DNA of 64,000 nucleotides from CAYRNY01 sp964425755 (GTDB lineage Bacteria; Chloroflexota; Anaerolineae; Aggregatilineales; Aggregatilineaceae), in contig CAYRNY010000004.1 in the NCBI GenBank assembly GCA_964425755.1, positions 124,001 to 188,000 of the forward strand, read 5' to 3'. Both the position numbers and the translations under genes were made by a program. The notes beneath the pieces were generated by a model. It was given only the letters and a program-made list of their open reading frames with translations, did no database searches and had not been told where the DNA came from. This document shows positions 17,986-25,834 of this stretch, piece after piece (position 1 is the first letter of the stretch; the number at the start of each line of letters is the position of its first letter).

Positions 17986-18455
17986 TTCAGGATCACCTGG
18001 ATTTCTACGAGCTGGCGCGGGTTCAGCTTGCCTTCCTGGCCGGGCAGCACCATGCGGAACGTGCCGTCATCCTCGCTGAGCGCGTCGCCGTTCGCCTGCT
18101 GGTAGGCGACGATGGTGTCGGCTTTGGTGAACAGCTCCGCTTCGTAGTTCGCGCTGAACCCATCGGATGCCGTCGCCTTGACCACGCGGATATCCGCCGG
18201 GGCGAAACCGGCATCTGCTAGCAGAACCGTGAGTCGGACCCCGGTGTACTCAACCTCGCCGAATGTGGCGGTGGTTGCGGGCAACGCCGCGAGGTCTTCG
18301 CGGGTATACGCCTTCTGCGTATCGCCGCCGGTCACGGTAAGCGTGTTGCTGTCAGCGGTGCCAGACTCATCATCGGCGCAACCTGCCAGCAGCAACACGA
18401 TGATCACAACAAACATGGCAATCCGCAAGTGTTTCACAAAGTCTCTTCCCTTCAA
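17982..18455 (-). CDS. Lipoprotein with molybdopterin-oxidoreductase-like domain
   Basis: The 157-residue protein has a lipoprotein signal (VVIIVLLLAGC, Cys26 lipidated). The single domain after it (about 45-157) follows the oxidoreductase molybdopterin-binding (sulfite-oxidase-type) pattern: YTGVRLTVLLADAGF, KATASDGFSANYEAEL, ADTIVAYQQANGDALSEDDG, FRMVLPGQ. Cys26 is its only cysteine, so the Mo-ligating cysteine of true enzymes is absent. Binding rather than catalysis is therefore likely. It is coupled by 4-base overlaps to the S and T components of an ECF importer. The inferred role is an external capture protein for molybdopterin or a related ligand. This pairing is unusual. Confidence 0.75.
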   Translation of the reverse strand: MKGRDFVKHLRIAMFVVIIVLLLAGCADDESGTADSNTLTVTGGDTQKAYTREDLAALPATTATFGEVEYTGVRLTVLLADAGFAPADIRVVKATASDGFSANYEAELFTKADTIVAYQQANGDALSEDDGTFRMVLPGQEGKLNPRQLVEIQVILK

Positions 18456-19072
18456 AGCTGCTTAGAATGCCCGGTGTCAAACCGGTGTTCGCTGTTGAGC
18501 CTGCCCCACACGGTCTGGCCGGTCTTCCAGGCGAGCAATCCCGCCGCCGCACCGATGCCAAAATAGAGCGCGCCCATGATCACAAACAGCGAGACCCCGA
18601 TCGCGGGATCGATGTTCAGCACGCGCGCGCCGTGATCGAGCGTGTCCAGCCAGATCACGAACATATCGCGCCCGACGATCAGCCCTTGCGTCACAAAGGG
18701 ATGCACCAGCGTCCACGTCACGCCCAGGCCGCCCGCCAGCGCAAACGCGATCCGGCCCGGCTTGCGCAGCAGGCTGAGTACAACATCGGCCAGCAGCGCC
18801 TCCATCAGGATACCGAACATCGGCCAGATCACAATACCGCCCAGGCTGAACATCTTCAGCAGCGCCGTGACTGCCCCGATAAACAGCGTGGCCCCCGGCT
18901 GGTTGACGAACAAACGCCCGACCAGGGCAATGCTCATGCCGGTGGCAGCCAGCAGCGTCCCCGTCATGGGGATGTTCAACACGTGCAGGACCGAGCCGAG
19001 CGACATCTCGACGGCCCCCCAAAGACTCCCAAAGATCGCGAGAATGACTAGTTCACGCGCTGTAAACCGCAT
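18452..19072 (-). CDS. ECF transporter substrate-binding (S) component, unassigned substrate
   Basis: The 206-residue membrane protein has about six transmembrane helices and begins MRFTARELVILAIFGSLWGA, the polar-then-hydrophobic N-terminus shared by many S components (YkoE/ThiW-like size). The A-x3-A-type helix that docks on EcfT is plausible in the first segment. Its gene overlaps the ATPase gene by 20 bases and the lipoprotein gene by 4. A fused double ATPase is also seen in YkoEDC thiamin-precursor importers, but no thiamin riboswitch precedes this operon. mobB and the lipoprotein domain point to a pterin or Moco-related substrate. Confidence 0.75.
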   Translation of the reverse strand: MRFTARELVILAIFGSLWGAVEMSLGSVLHVLNIPMTGTLLAATGMSIALVGRLFVNQPGATLFIGAVTALLKMFSLGGIVIWPMFGILMEALLADVVLSLLRKPGRIAFALAGGLGVTWTLVHPFVTQGLIVGRDMFVIWLDTLDHGARVLNIDPAIGVSLFVIMGALYFGIGAAAGLLAWKTGQTVWGRLNSEHRFDTGHSKQL

Positions 19073-20513
19073 ATGGCTCCTCCTTCTGTATGCGCCCGTC
19101 GAGCGCGACCCGCCCGTCTTGCAGCACGATCACGCGCTGTGCGTAGCGATAGACCAGCTCATAGTCGTGGGTGATCAACAAAATCGTGGCGCCGTGCCGG
19201 TTCAGCGTCACCAGGAAATCCATCAACCGTTGCAGGTGGCCCCAGTCCTGCCCGGCGGTAGGTTCGTCCAGGATGACCAGGCGGGGCCGCAGTGCCAGAC
19301 ACGCCGCCAACGCGGTACGCTGCTGCTGCCCCATTGACAGCGTCAGCGGCGGGCGCGCGCGCAGCGCCAGCAGGTCCGCCTCGGACAGAGTCTGCATGTG
19401 GCGCTCGACGTCGAAGGCGCGGTAGTTGCGCGGGCCGAACGCGACTTCGTCTTCCACCGCGCCGGTAAAAAGCTGGTCGGCGGGATTCTGGAACAGCAGC
19501 GCGATATCCAACCCCAGGCGTGGTTTGCTGCCGGTCTGGTAGCGCACGCGACCGCGCAGGGGTTTGAGCAGCCCGGCGATCAGCAGTCCCAGCGTGGATT
19601 TCCCGGCCCCGTTGTCACCGACCAGCGCGGCGAACTCGCCGCGATGCAGCGCCAGATCGATACCGTCGATCACCGGTCGCCCGTCATATCCCGCCGCCAC
19701 GTCGTTCAGGGTGACCAGCGGCGCGACCTCACCGGGGGGAGTTTGCGGCTGCACAAGTGCGGGCCAGGGCGTGCCGAGATCGCGCGAATGTGCCCGCAGC
19801 CCCCACTGCTGCAGCCGGGCTTCGTCGGCCAGCACCCGCCCCGGCGCGTCATCAGCATCAACGCGCCCTTCGTCCAGCACGATCACGCGGTCCACCAGGG
19901 GCGCAACCTCGCCCAGGCGGTGCTCGACCAGCACGATGGTCAGCCCCAACTGCTCGCGCATGGCGCGCAGCGTCTCCAGGACCTGGCGGGTCCCCGGCAG
20001 GTCCAGCGACGCGGTGGGTTCGTCCAGCACCAGGATCGACGGTTCGAGCGCCAGCACGCTCGCGATCGCGACGCGCTGCTGCTGCCCGCGCGACAGTTCG
20101 ACCGGTTTCCGGTCGTGGAAGCCGCGCAGCCCCACGACGTCCAGCGCCCAGTCAACGCGCGCGGCGATCTGCGCTTCGTCCACGCCGAGATTGCGCAGCC
20201 CAAACGCGATCTCGTCCGCCACATGCAGGTGAAAAAGCTGGGCGGCGGGGTTCTGGAACACGATCCCCACGTGGCGCGCCAGTTCCGCGACCGTGCATTC
20301 GCGCGTGTCCTGCCCCGCGACCCACACGCTGCCGGTCATGGTGGCGGGCATCGCGTGGGGGATCAGCCCGGCGATCACGCGCGCCAATGTGCTCTTGCCG
20401 CCTCCCGACGGACCGGCGAGCAGCACGCTCTCGCCCGCTTCGATCGTCAGGGTGATATCGCGCAGTGCGGCAATCGGGCCGTAGCTCACGCTCAGATGCT
20501 GCGTCCGGATCAT
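19053..20513 (-). CDS. ECF transporter ATPase, two nucleotide-binding domains fused
   Basis: The 486-residue protein runs from MIRTQHLSVSYGPIAALRD; upstream in-frame codons run through the terminator and RNA leader, so I exclude them. NBD1 has Walker A GPSGGGKSTLARVIAGL and signature ELSRGQQQRVAIASVLAL with Walker B ILVLDEPTASLD. NBD2 has Walker A GDNGAGKSTLGLLIAGL, signature LSMGQQQRTALAACLAL and VILDEPTAGQD. Both carry the Q-loop FQNPADQLF or FQNPAAQLF, typical of ECF ATPases. It heads the ECF operon and is directly downstream of an intrinsic terminator and structured leader, so the whole operon is probably controlled by transcription attenuation. Confidence 0.9.
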   Translation of the reverse strand: MIRTQHLSVSYGPIAALRDITLTIEAGESVLLAGPSGGGKSTLARVIAGLIPHAMPATMTGSVWVAGQDTRECTVAELARHVGIVFQNPAAQLFHLHVADEIAFGLRNLGVDEAQIAARVDWALDVVGLRGFHDRKPVELSRGQQQRVAIASVLALEPSILVLDEPTASLDLPGTRQVLETLRAMREQLGLTIVLVEHRLGEVAPLVDRVIVLDEGRVDADDAPGRVLADEARLQQWGLRAHSRDLGTPWPALVQPQTPPGEVAPLVTLNDVAAGYDGRPVIDGIDLALHRGEFAALVGDNGAGKSTLGLLIAGLLKPLRGRVRYQTGSKPRLGLDIALLFQNPADQLFTGAVEDEVAFGPRNYRAFDVERHMQTLSEADLLALRARPPLTLSMGQQQRTALAACLALRPRLVILDEPTAGQDWGHLQRLMDFLVTLNRHGATILLITHDYELVYRYAQRVIVLQDGRVALDGRIQKEEPYAVYSA

Positions 20514-20526
20514 GTCAGGTCCCTGT

Positions 20527-20556
20527 AAAACAAAACTGCCAGCGGAGAAGCTGGCA
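20527..20556 (-). terminator. Intrinsic terminator in the ECF operon leader
   Basis: On the minus strand TGCCAGC, a six-base loop, and GCTGGCA are followed immediately by GTTTTGTTTT. The 7-bp GC-rich stem and T-run make a classic rho-independent terminator. It sits only 14 bases before the ATPase start codon and just after a folded leader, so it acts as an attenuator of the downstream operon rather than an end-of-operon terminator. Confidence 0.85.
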
Positions 20557-20573
20557 ATTTGAGAATACATCTC

Positions 20574-20700
20574 GCATTCGCGCCCAGATTCTCCTTTCCA
20601 ATTCGGCCCGGGCCGCCGGCCTGGGCTTCGGGAGGCTGCGGCGTTTCCACCGGGCAGCCCTAGCACTTCCGCAGTCGCCGGAAATGCTCCTCACTTGAGG
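20574..20700 (-). promoter_or_regulatory. Structured RNA leader, candidate Moco-type riboswitch
   Basis: Read on the minus strand, four nested or adjacent stems precede the attenuator. They are CCTCA/TGAGG (20689-20700), a 9-bp hairpin GCATTTCCG/CGGAAGTGC (20663-20687), a hairpin capped by a GAAA tetraloop (CGGTG-GAAA-CGCCG inside GGCTG/CAGCC, 20634-20659), and GCCCAG/CTGGGC closing a 33-base purine-rich region (20582-20626). Between stems lies GCAGCCTCCCGAAGCCC. GCATT can also pair with GAATGC at 20574-20579, which gives an alternative closing stem. The layout with a GNRA loop, the terminator and the mobB context suggest a Moco riboswitch, but I could not match it to the Rfam model by eye. 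It does not look like TPP, FMN or cobalamin aptamers. Confidence 0.45.
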
Positions 20701-20782
20701 GCGACCTGGCAGCCATGGCGTGGCGCTTTAGGCTGGCAGGTTCAGAGAATGTCAGTTGTTATGTGCTGTGACGATGCTTAAT

Positions 20783-21436
20783 TCATGGCCGGACTTCTTT
20801 CGCGCTCAACTTGGCCGGTAGTTGCGAGCCAAAGGGACGCCGCGCTCCCGCGAGATAGTGCTCGCCGCTGTCCGACACCCACACGTCCGTGTAGCCACTG
20901 CGCAGTAGCAGGTGCCGCAGCACGTCGCCGGGCGGCAGCAGATCGTTGGCGATTGGCCCGCCCGCCTGCGCGTGGATGGCGTTGACGCGCTCGCGCGGGT
21001 TGTTGTGCAGGATGAATAGCTGCCCGCCAGGGCGCAGCACACGCCGGATTTCCGCCAGGGCGCGCGGCCTGTCGGCGAAGTGGGGAAAGCTGTTGTGGCA
21101 GACGACGACATCAAACCGCGCGCGTTCTCCCGCCGCAAACGGCAGGTGATGCGCGTCGGCCTCGACCAGGCGCGCATCCGGGCAGCGCGTGCGTGCCTGC
21201 AGCAACATGCCGTGCGCAAGGTCGATCGAGACCAGGCGCGCGCCCGGCGCGCTGGCGCGCAGGTGCGGGATGAGCGCGCCGGTCCCCGTGCCGATCTCCA
21301 GCAGCGTCCCTGCAGCGGCGACGCTGCCGTCAACGCGGGCCAGCATCCGGCGCAGGGACTCATCAAGCCGGTCGGGCATCATGCCGTCCCACGTCGGCGC
21401 GCGGCTTTCGAAATAGTCGCGTATCGCGTTGGTCAT
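20783..21436 (-). CDS. Class I SAM-dependent methyltransferase
   Basis: The protein has 217 residues from MTNAIRDYFESRAPTWDGMM, with AAGG upstream. Motif I is LLEIGTGTGALIPHL, and LVSIDLAHGMLLQA carries the acidic residue that binds the ribose. FDVVVCHNSFPHFADRPRAL and EIRRVLRPGGQLFILH are motifs II-III of the UbiE/Methyltransf_11 type. It is the last gene of the Opp-type importer operon, 72 bases after the binding protein, and lies just upstream of the structured RNA leader. Methyltransferases of this kind accompany several metal or metallophore importers; a role in processing the imported ligand is inferred. Confidence 0.85.
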   Translation of the reverse strand: MTNAIRDYFESRAPTWDGMMPDRLDESLRRMLARVDGSVAAAGTLLEIGTGTGALIPHLRASAPGARLVSIDLAHGMLLQARTRCPDARLVEADAHHLPFAAGERARFDVVVCHNSFPHFADRPRALAEIRRVLRPGGQLFILHNNPRERVNAIHAQAGGPIANDLLPPGDVLRHLLLRSGYTDVWVSDSGEHYLAGARRPFGSQLPAKLSAKEVRP

Positions 21437-21508
21437 CGGGCTTTTTTCCTTTTGGGTGCGTCCCCAGAAAATTGACAGCCGGGGACGCACCTGCAGCGCC
21501 AATATGCG

Positions 21509-23125
21509 CTATTCGCGAATGTCCAGGCCGGCAGGCTGGCCCACAATGAACTGGTGCTTGTTATAAGGCATCGGGATGCCGCCGCCCCAGCCGCCGGGTG
21601 TATAGTACCAGTTATCGAACACGTCCGCATTGAAGACCACCACGCGGGCCGTATAGTACAGCGGCAGCACCGGCAGATCGCTTGCCAGGATGTCTTGCAG
21701 CGCGAAGATGGCGTCGCGGCGCGCGTCTTGATCGAGCATGCTGATCTGCGCGTCCGCCAGCGCGTCAAACTCCGCGTTACTGTATCCCAGCGCGCGCGAA
21801 AAGCCTCGCGCCGGGCTGGTGGTGGCAAAGCTGCGCCGCAGCAAGTCGGGATCGCCGCCAAGCCCGCCAAAACCGAACAGCGCCACCTCATAATTCCCTT
21901 CGACCGCTGCCGCATCGATGGAGGTCTGGTCCATCACGACATGCTCAACCGGGATTCCGGCTGCTTCCAGCCCGGCCTCGATGATCTCCACCACGCGCGG
22001 TGAGGCCATGATCCAGTCGGTTGAATACGCCAGCTTGAGCGGCATGCCGTCGTATCCGGCTGCTTGCAACAGTGCGCGCGCCCGGTCCGGATCATGTGCA
22101 TAATCTGCGACATTGGGGTTATGGTAAGGATTGGCCGGCGGCAGGAAGCCCATGCTGCCCGCTTCGCCAAAGCCGAACAGGACACGCTCAAGGATGGCCT
22201 GCCGGTCCACCGCGTAGGCGATGGCCTGCCGGACGCGCACATCTTGCAGCGGGGTGTCTTTTTCGAGGTTGAAGAACAAGAACATACCCCATTCACCGGG
22301 CGCGGTGCGGACCTCGAACGGATCGTTGGCGAACGGCTCCAGCATTTCATCCGTCACGCCGCCGAACTTGTCGAACGCGGCGATATCGCCGTTGAGCAGG
22401 GCCAGGAAGTTGTCACTGGTGGGCACGAACTCAATGCGCTGAACGTAGGGATCGCCCAGGAAGAAATCCGGGTTGGCCTCAAACAGGTACGTCCCCTCGG
22501 CTTCGCTGTACGACACCATGCGATACGCACCGGTGCCGGTGAACGCATCCGGCCCGCTATATGCCCTGGGATCGCTGACGCCTTGCCAGATGTGCTGCGG
22601 GAAAATCAGCAGCGACTCGGCGGTCGTTTGCAGGAACGGCGCGAAGGGCTGCTTGAGCGTGATCGCGACCTCGCTATCACTCACCTTTTCCACCGCTGCG
22701 ATCTGATCCACCTGCGACATGAACCAGGCCGAACCGGGATTGTCCAGGTAGTGCTGGTACGAGAAAACCACGTCATCGGCGGTGAAGGGTTCGCCATCCT
22801 GCCAGCGGACGCCTTCGCGCAGCGTGAACGTCCAGGTCAGTTGATCATCTGAAAGGTGCCACGCGGTCGCCAGCCAGGGGATCGTTTCGCCGCTTGCGTC
22901 GCGCCAGACCAGCGTATCAAAGACCAGCGACGCACGCATGTAGCCCGGCCCGCGGTTGAAGCCGAACGGCGAGGGATGGCCCCAGTACCCGCCACCGGGC
23001 AGCCGCAGCACCTCGACGCGTTCGGCCTGCGGCGCGGCACCTGATTGCGGGGCGCTGCCGAACGGAATCGCTGCGGCCAGCAGGATCACGAGCATGGCGG
23101 TGCGGAAAAATGCGAATTTGAACAT
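21509..23125 (-). CDS. Family 5 extracellular solute-binding protein (Opp/Dpp/Nik type)
   Basis: The protein has 538 residues from MFKFAFFRTAMLVILLAAAI, preceded by AGGAG; a 45-codon upstream extension lacks a ribosome site. The signal peptide covers about residues 1-30. The mature part shows the family 5 pattern: LVFDTLVWRDASGETIPWLA, LTWTFTLREGVRWQDGEPFT with TADDVVFSYQHYLD, FTGTGAYRMVSYS, and DVRVRQAIAYAVDRQAIL. It delivers a ligand (peptide, nickel, metallophore or other) to the two permeases encoded upstream. No lipobox is seen. The substrate is unknown. Confidence 0.88.
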   Translation of the reverse strand: MFKFAFFRTAMLVILLAAAIPFGSAPQSGAAPQAERVEVLRLPGGGYWGHPSPFGFNRGPGYMRASLVFDTLVWRDASGETIPWLATAWHLSDDQLTWTFTLREGVRWQDGEPFTADDVVFSYQHYLDNPGSAWFMSQVDQIAAVEKVSDSEVAITLKQPFAPFLQTTAESLLIFPQHIWQGVSDPRAYSGPDAFTGTGAYRMVSYSEAEGTYLFEANPDFFLGDPYVQRIEFVPTSDNFLALLNGDIAAFDKFGGVTDEMLEPFANDPFEVRTAPGEWGMFLFFNLEKDTPLQDVRVRQAIAYAVDRQAILERVLFGFGEAGSMGFLPPANPYHNPNVADYAHDPDRARALLQAAGYDGMPLKLAYSTDWIMASPRVVEIIEAGLEAAGIPVEHVVMDQTSIDAAAVEGNYEVALFGFGGLGGDPDLLRRSFATTSPARGFSRALGYSNAEFDALADAQISMLDQDARRDAIFALQDILASDLPVLPLYYTARVVVFNADVFDNWYYTPGGWGGGIPMPYNKHQFIVGQPAGLDIRE

Positions 23126-23168
23126 AGCACTACTCCTAGAGATTGAAGCGCATAGGGGCGCAGCGCGT

Positions 23169-24938
23169 TCAGGCTTTGCGCCCGTTCTCAGAAAACCAAT
23201 CGAACGCCGGTGCGGCACGTAGCAGCGCGCGGGTGTAGTCGTGTTGGGGGGCGGTGACAACCTGGCTGGCCGGTCCCTGCTCGATCACCTGCCCGGCGCG
23301 CATCACCAGGATGCGGTCGGCTACCTTTCGCACCAGCGCCAGGTCATGCGAGATCAGCAGCAGGCCCATGCCGCGCTCGTTCTGGATCGCTTTGAGCAGC
23401 GTGATCAGCTTGGCCTGTTCGCTGGCGTCCAGCATCGAGACCGGCTCGTCGGCCACGATCAGCTTGGGATGCAGCACCAGCGCCCGCGCGATCACCACGC
23501 GTTGAAGCTGGCCGCCGCTGAGTTCGTGCGGGCGGCGCGCGAGAAAGTCCGCGCTGGTGGGCAAGCTGACATCGGCCAGCGCGCGGCGGACTTCCTCGTC
23601 CCGCTCGGCGCGCGTGCCGACAGCCTGCACGTCGAGCGGCTCGCGCACGATCTGCTGCACGGTGAGTTGCGGGCTGACGCTGTCGAACGGATCCTGCGGG
23701 ATCAACTGGATGCGGCGGCGCAAATGCTTCAATCCCTTGCCGTTCGCGGCCCCCAGGTCCTGGCCTTCAAACTCGATCGTGCCCGCGTCCGGTTCGAGCA
23801 AGCCAACCAACAGCCGGCCCAACGTCGTCTTGCCGCTGCCGGTTTCACCGACGACGCCCACGACTTCGCCTTCCAGCACGTTGAGCGACACACCCTGCAC
23901 GGCTGCGATCACGTCCGCCGGGCCGTGATGCCCGTTGATCGAAAACGTCTTGTGCAGCGCGCCGGCTTTGAGCAGCATCTGTAACCCGCCCAGGTGGCAC
24001 GCGACCAGGCGGTCATGGTGCGGTTCCAGCGGCGGCTCCGTGACGCGGCATTCCTCAACGGCCTGGGTGCAACGCGGGTGAAAGCGGCAGCCGGTCGGCG
24101 GGCAGGTCGGATCCGGCATCTGCCCGCGGATGCCGCTCAGGTCGCGCGCGGTTGTCATGTTCGGATAAGCGTTCAGCAGGCCCCACGTGTAGGGATGGCG
24201 CGGGACCGTGAGTACGTCCCGCGCAGCGCCGAGTTCGACCAGCTTCCCGGCGTAAAGTACAGCGACCTGCTCCGCGAGTTGGGCCACTGCCGCCAGGTCA
24301 TGCGAGATGAGCAGCAGGCTCGTGCCGGTTTCCTCGCGCACGCGGCGCAGCAGCGCGATGATGTGCGCCCGCGAGAGCATATCCTGGCCGCTGGTTGGCT
24401 CGTCCACGATCAGCAGGTCGGGATCGCAGCTCAGCGCCATCGCCAGCATCAGCCGCTGTTTCTCGCCGCCGCTGAGCTGGTGCGGGTACGCGCGCAGGTG
24501 GCGCTCGGACAGTCCGACGCGCGCCACCAGCTCGACCGCACGCGCCCAGGCATCAGCGCCCGACAGCCGCAGGTGCTCGCGCACCGGCTCGACGATCTGC
24601 TCGCCTATGCGGTAAACCGGGTCAAACGCGGTGCCCGCGTTCTGCACGGCCAGGGCGACGCGCCGCCAGCGGATGGGCCGCCAGCCGTTTTCGTCGCGCG
24701 TGGTCAACTCGTCACCGTCCAGGCGGATGCTGCCACGCACGCTGCCCGGTGGGTGCAACCCCAGCAACGCGCGCGCCAGCGTGGTCTTGCCGGAGCCGGT
24801 TTCGCCCACGATCGCGAGCGATGCCCCCGCCGCCAGGGCGAACGACACACCGTCCACCGCGCGCACCGGCGGGCCATCCGGGGTGTGCCCGTTGAACGAG
24901 ACATGCAGGTCCTGTATGGCAAGCAAAGGCGTCGTCAT
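23169..24938 (-). CDS. Opp/Dpp-type ABC ATPase, DppD and DppF domains fused
   Basis: The 589-residue protein starts at MTTPLLAIQDLHVSFNG; this ATG overlaps the permease stop as ATGA and excludes a long spurious upstream extension. NBD1 has Walker A GETGSGKTTLARALLGL, signature QLSGGEKQRLMLAMAL, and the Opp-type cysteine-rich tail CRFHPRCTQAVEEC. NBD2 has GETGSGKTTLGRLLVGL, ELSGGQLQRVVIARAL and ADEPVSMLDASEQAKL. In most bacteria these are two genes; here one chain supplies both ATPase halves. It energises the two permeases encoded directly upstream. Confidence 0.9.
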   Translation of the reverse strand: MTTPLLAIQDLHVSFNGHTPDGPPVRAVDGVSFALAAGASLAIVGETGSGKTTLARALLGLHPPGSVRGSIRLDGDELTTRDENGWRPIRWRRVALAVQNAGTAFDPVYRIGEQIVEPVREHLRLSGADAWARAVELVARVGLSERHLRAYPHQLSGGEKQRLMLAMALSCDPDLLIVDEPTSGQDMLSRAHIIALLRRVREETGTSLLLISHDLAAVAQLAEQVAVLYAGKLVELGAARDVLTVPRHPYTWGLLNAYPNMTTARDLSGIRGQMPDPTCPPTGCRFHPRCTQAVEECRVTEPPLEPHHDRLVACHLGGLQMLLKAGALHKTFSINGHHGPADVIAAVQGVSLNVLEGEVVGVVGETGSGKTTLGRLLVGLLEPDAGTIEFEGQDLGAANGKGLKHLRRRIQLIPQDPFDSVSPQLTVQQIVREPLDVQAVGTRAERDEEVRRALADVSLPTSADFLARRPHELSGGQLQRVVIARALVLHPKLIVADEPVSMLDASEQAKLITLLKAIQNERGMGLLLISHDLALVRKVADRILVMRAGQVIEQGPASQVVTAPQHDYTRALLRAAPAFDWFSENGRKA

Positions 24939-25831
24939 ACCTGGCGTAACCTCGTGTCGAGATGGCTTTCCATCCCTATGCCGACAAACGTCAGGGCCAG
25001 CACCAACACCGTGATGCAGATTCCCGGCGGCAGCAGCCACCACAGCCAGCGCTCGGTCAGCAGCAGGCCCGGCAGGTTCAGCGCGTAGCGCATCATCAAG
25101 CCCCAGCTCTTGGCGGTCGGATCGCCCAACCCCAGAAACGCCAACCCCGCTTCCAGCGCGACCGCGCGCCCCGCTGAGGTCACCAGGCCGAAGACGATCA
25201 ACGGCGCGATCTGCGGCAGGATGTGACGCGCGAAAATATAGAGCGGCCCCCCGCCAAAACTCCGCGCCATCTTGATATACCCGCGCTGGCGGATGCTCTG
25301 CACCTGGGCGCGGATGATACGGGCCGTGCCCGGCCAGAACAACAGCGCGATGGTCAGGATCATTTGCCACAGGCCCGCCCCTATAAACGCGTTCACCAGG
25401 ATCAGCAGCGGAAGCCGGGGCAAGGCCAGCAGCAGGTCTACCACCCGCATCAACAACAGGTCCACCCAACCGCCAGCATACCCGGCAACACCCCCCACCA
25501 GCACGGCCAGGATCACGGTTCCGGCTGCCGCGCCCGCCGCGACGGTCAATGACACGCGCGCCCCGTAGATGATCTCGCTGAGGATATCTTGCCCCACGTC
25601 ATTTGTGCCCAGGCGATGCGCGGCGCTGGGCCGTTCGAGCGGCCTGCCGGAGAATTCATCCGGGTCGTATGGGGCCAGGACCGGGGCCAGCAGCGCGGCA
25701 GCGATCAACACCGCGAGCAGCAGTCCTCCAAACAGCCCTTCAGCGCCCAAGACGGCGCGCAAACGTGCCAGCAGCGCCGGGCGGCGGACAGGTTCGGTCA
25801 TCGTGCTGGGTTGCGTGAGAGTCTGCTGCAT
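24935..25831 (-). CDS. Opp/Dpp-type ABC permease (DppC-like)
   Basis: The 298-residue protein has an N-terminal membrane helix (LFGGLLLAVLIAAALLAPVL) and then the OppC-type PYDPDEFSGRPLERPSAAHR segment with LGTNDVGQDILSEIIYGARV. A five-helix BPD_transp_1 domain follows. The EAA coupling loop lies near YIKMARSFGGGPLYIFARHI. It forms the heterodimeric channel with the DppB-like permease encoded 3 bases upstream. Confidence 0.9.
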   Translation of the reverse strand: MQQTLTQPSTMTEPVRRPALLARLRAVLGAEGLFGGLLLAVLIAAALLAPVLAPYDPDEFSGRPLERPSAAHRLGTNDVGQDILSEIIYGARVSLTVAAGAAAGTVILAVLVGGVAGYAGGWVDLLLMRVVDLLLALPRLPLLILVNAFIGAGLWQMILTIALLFWPGTARIIRAQVQSIRQRGYIKMARSFGGGPLYIFARHILPQIAPLIVFGLVTSAGRAVALEAGLAFLGLGDPTAKSWGLMMRYALNLPGLLLTERWLWWLLPPGICITVLVLALTFVGIGMESHLDTRLRQV

Positions 25832-25834
25832 CGC

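Noticed and set aside
20560..20700. TPP or cobalamin riboswitch ahead of the ECF operon
   Set aside because: The invariant CUGAGA/ACCUGA (TPP) and B12-box sequences are absent, although a fused ECF ATPase would have fitted a thiamin-precursor importer.
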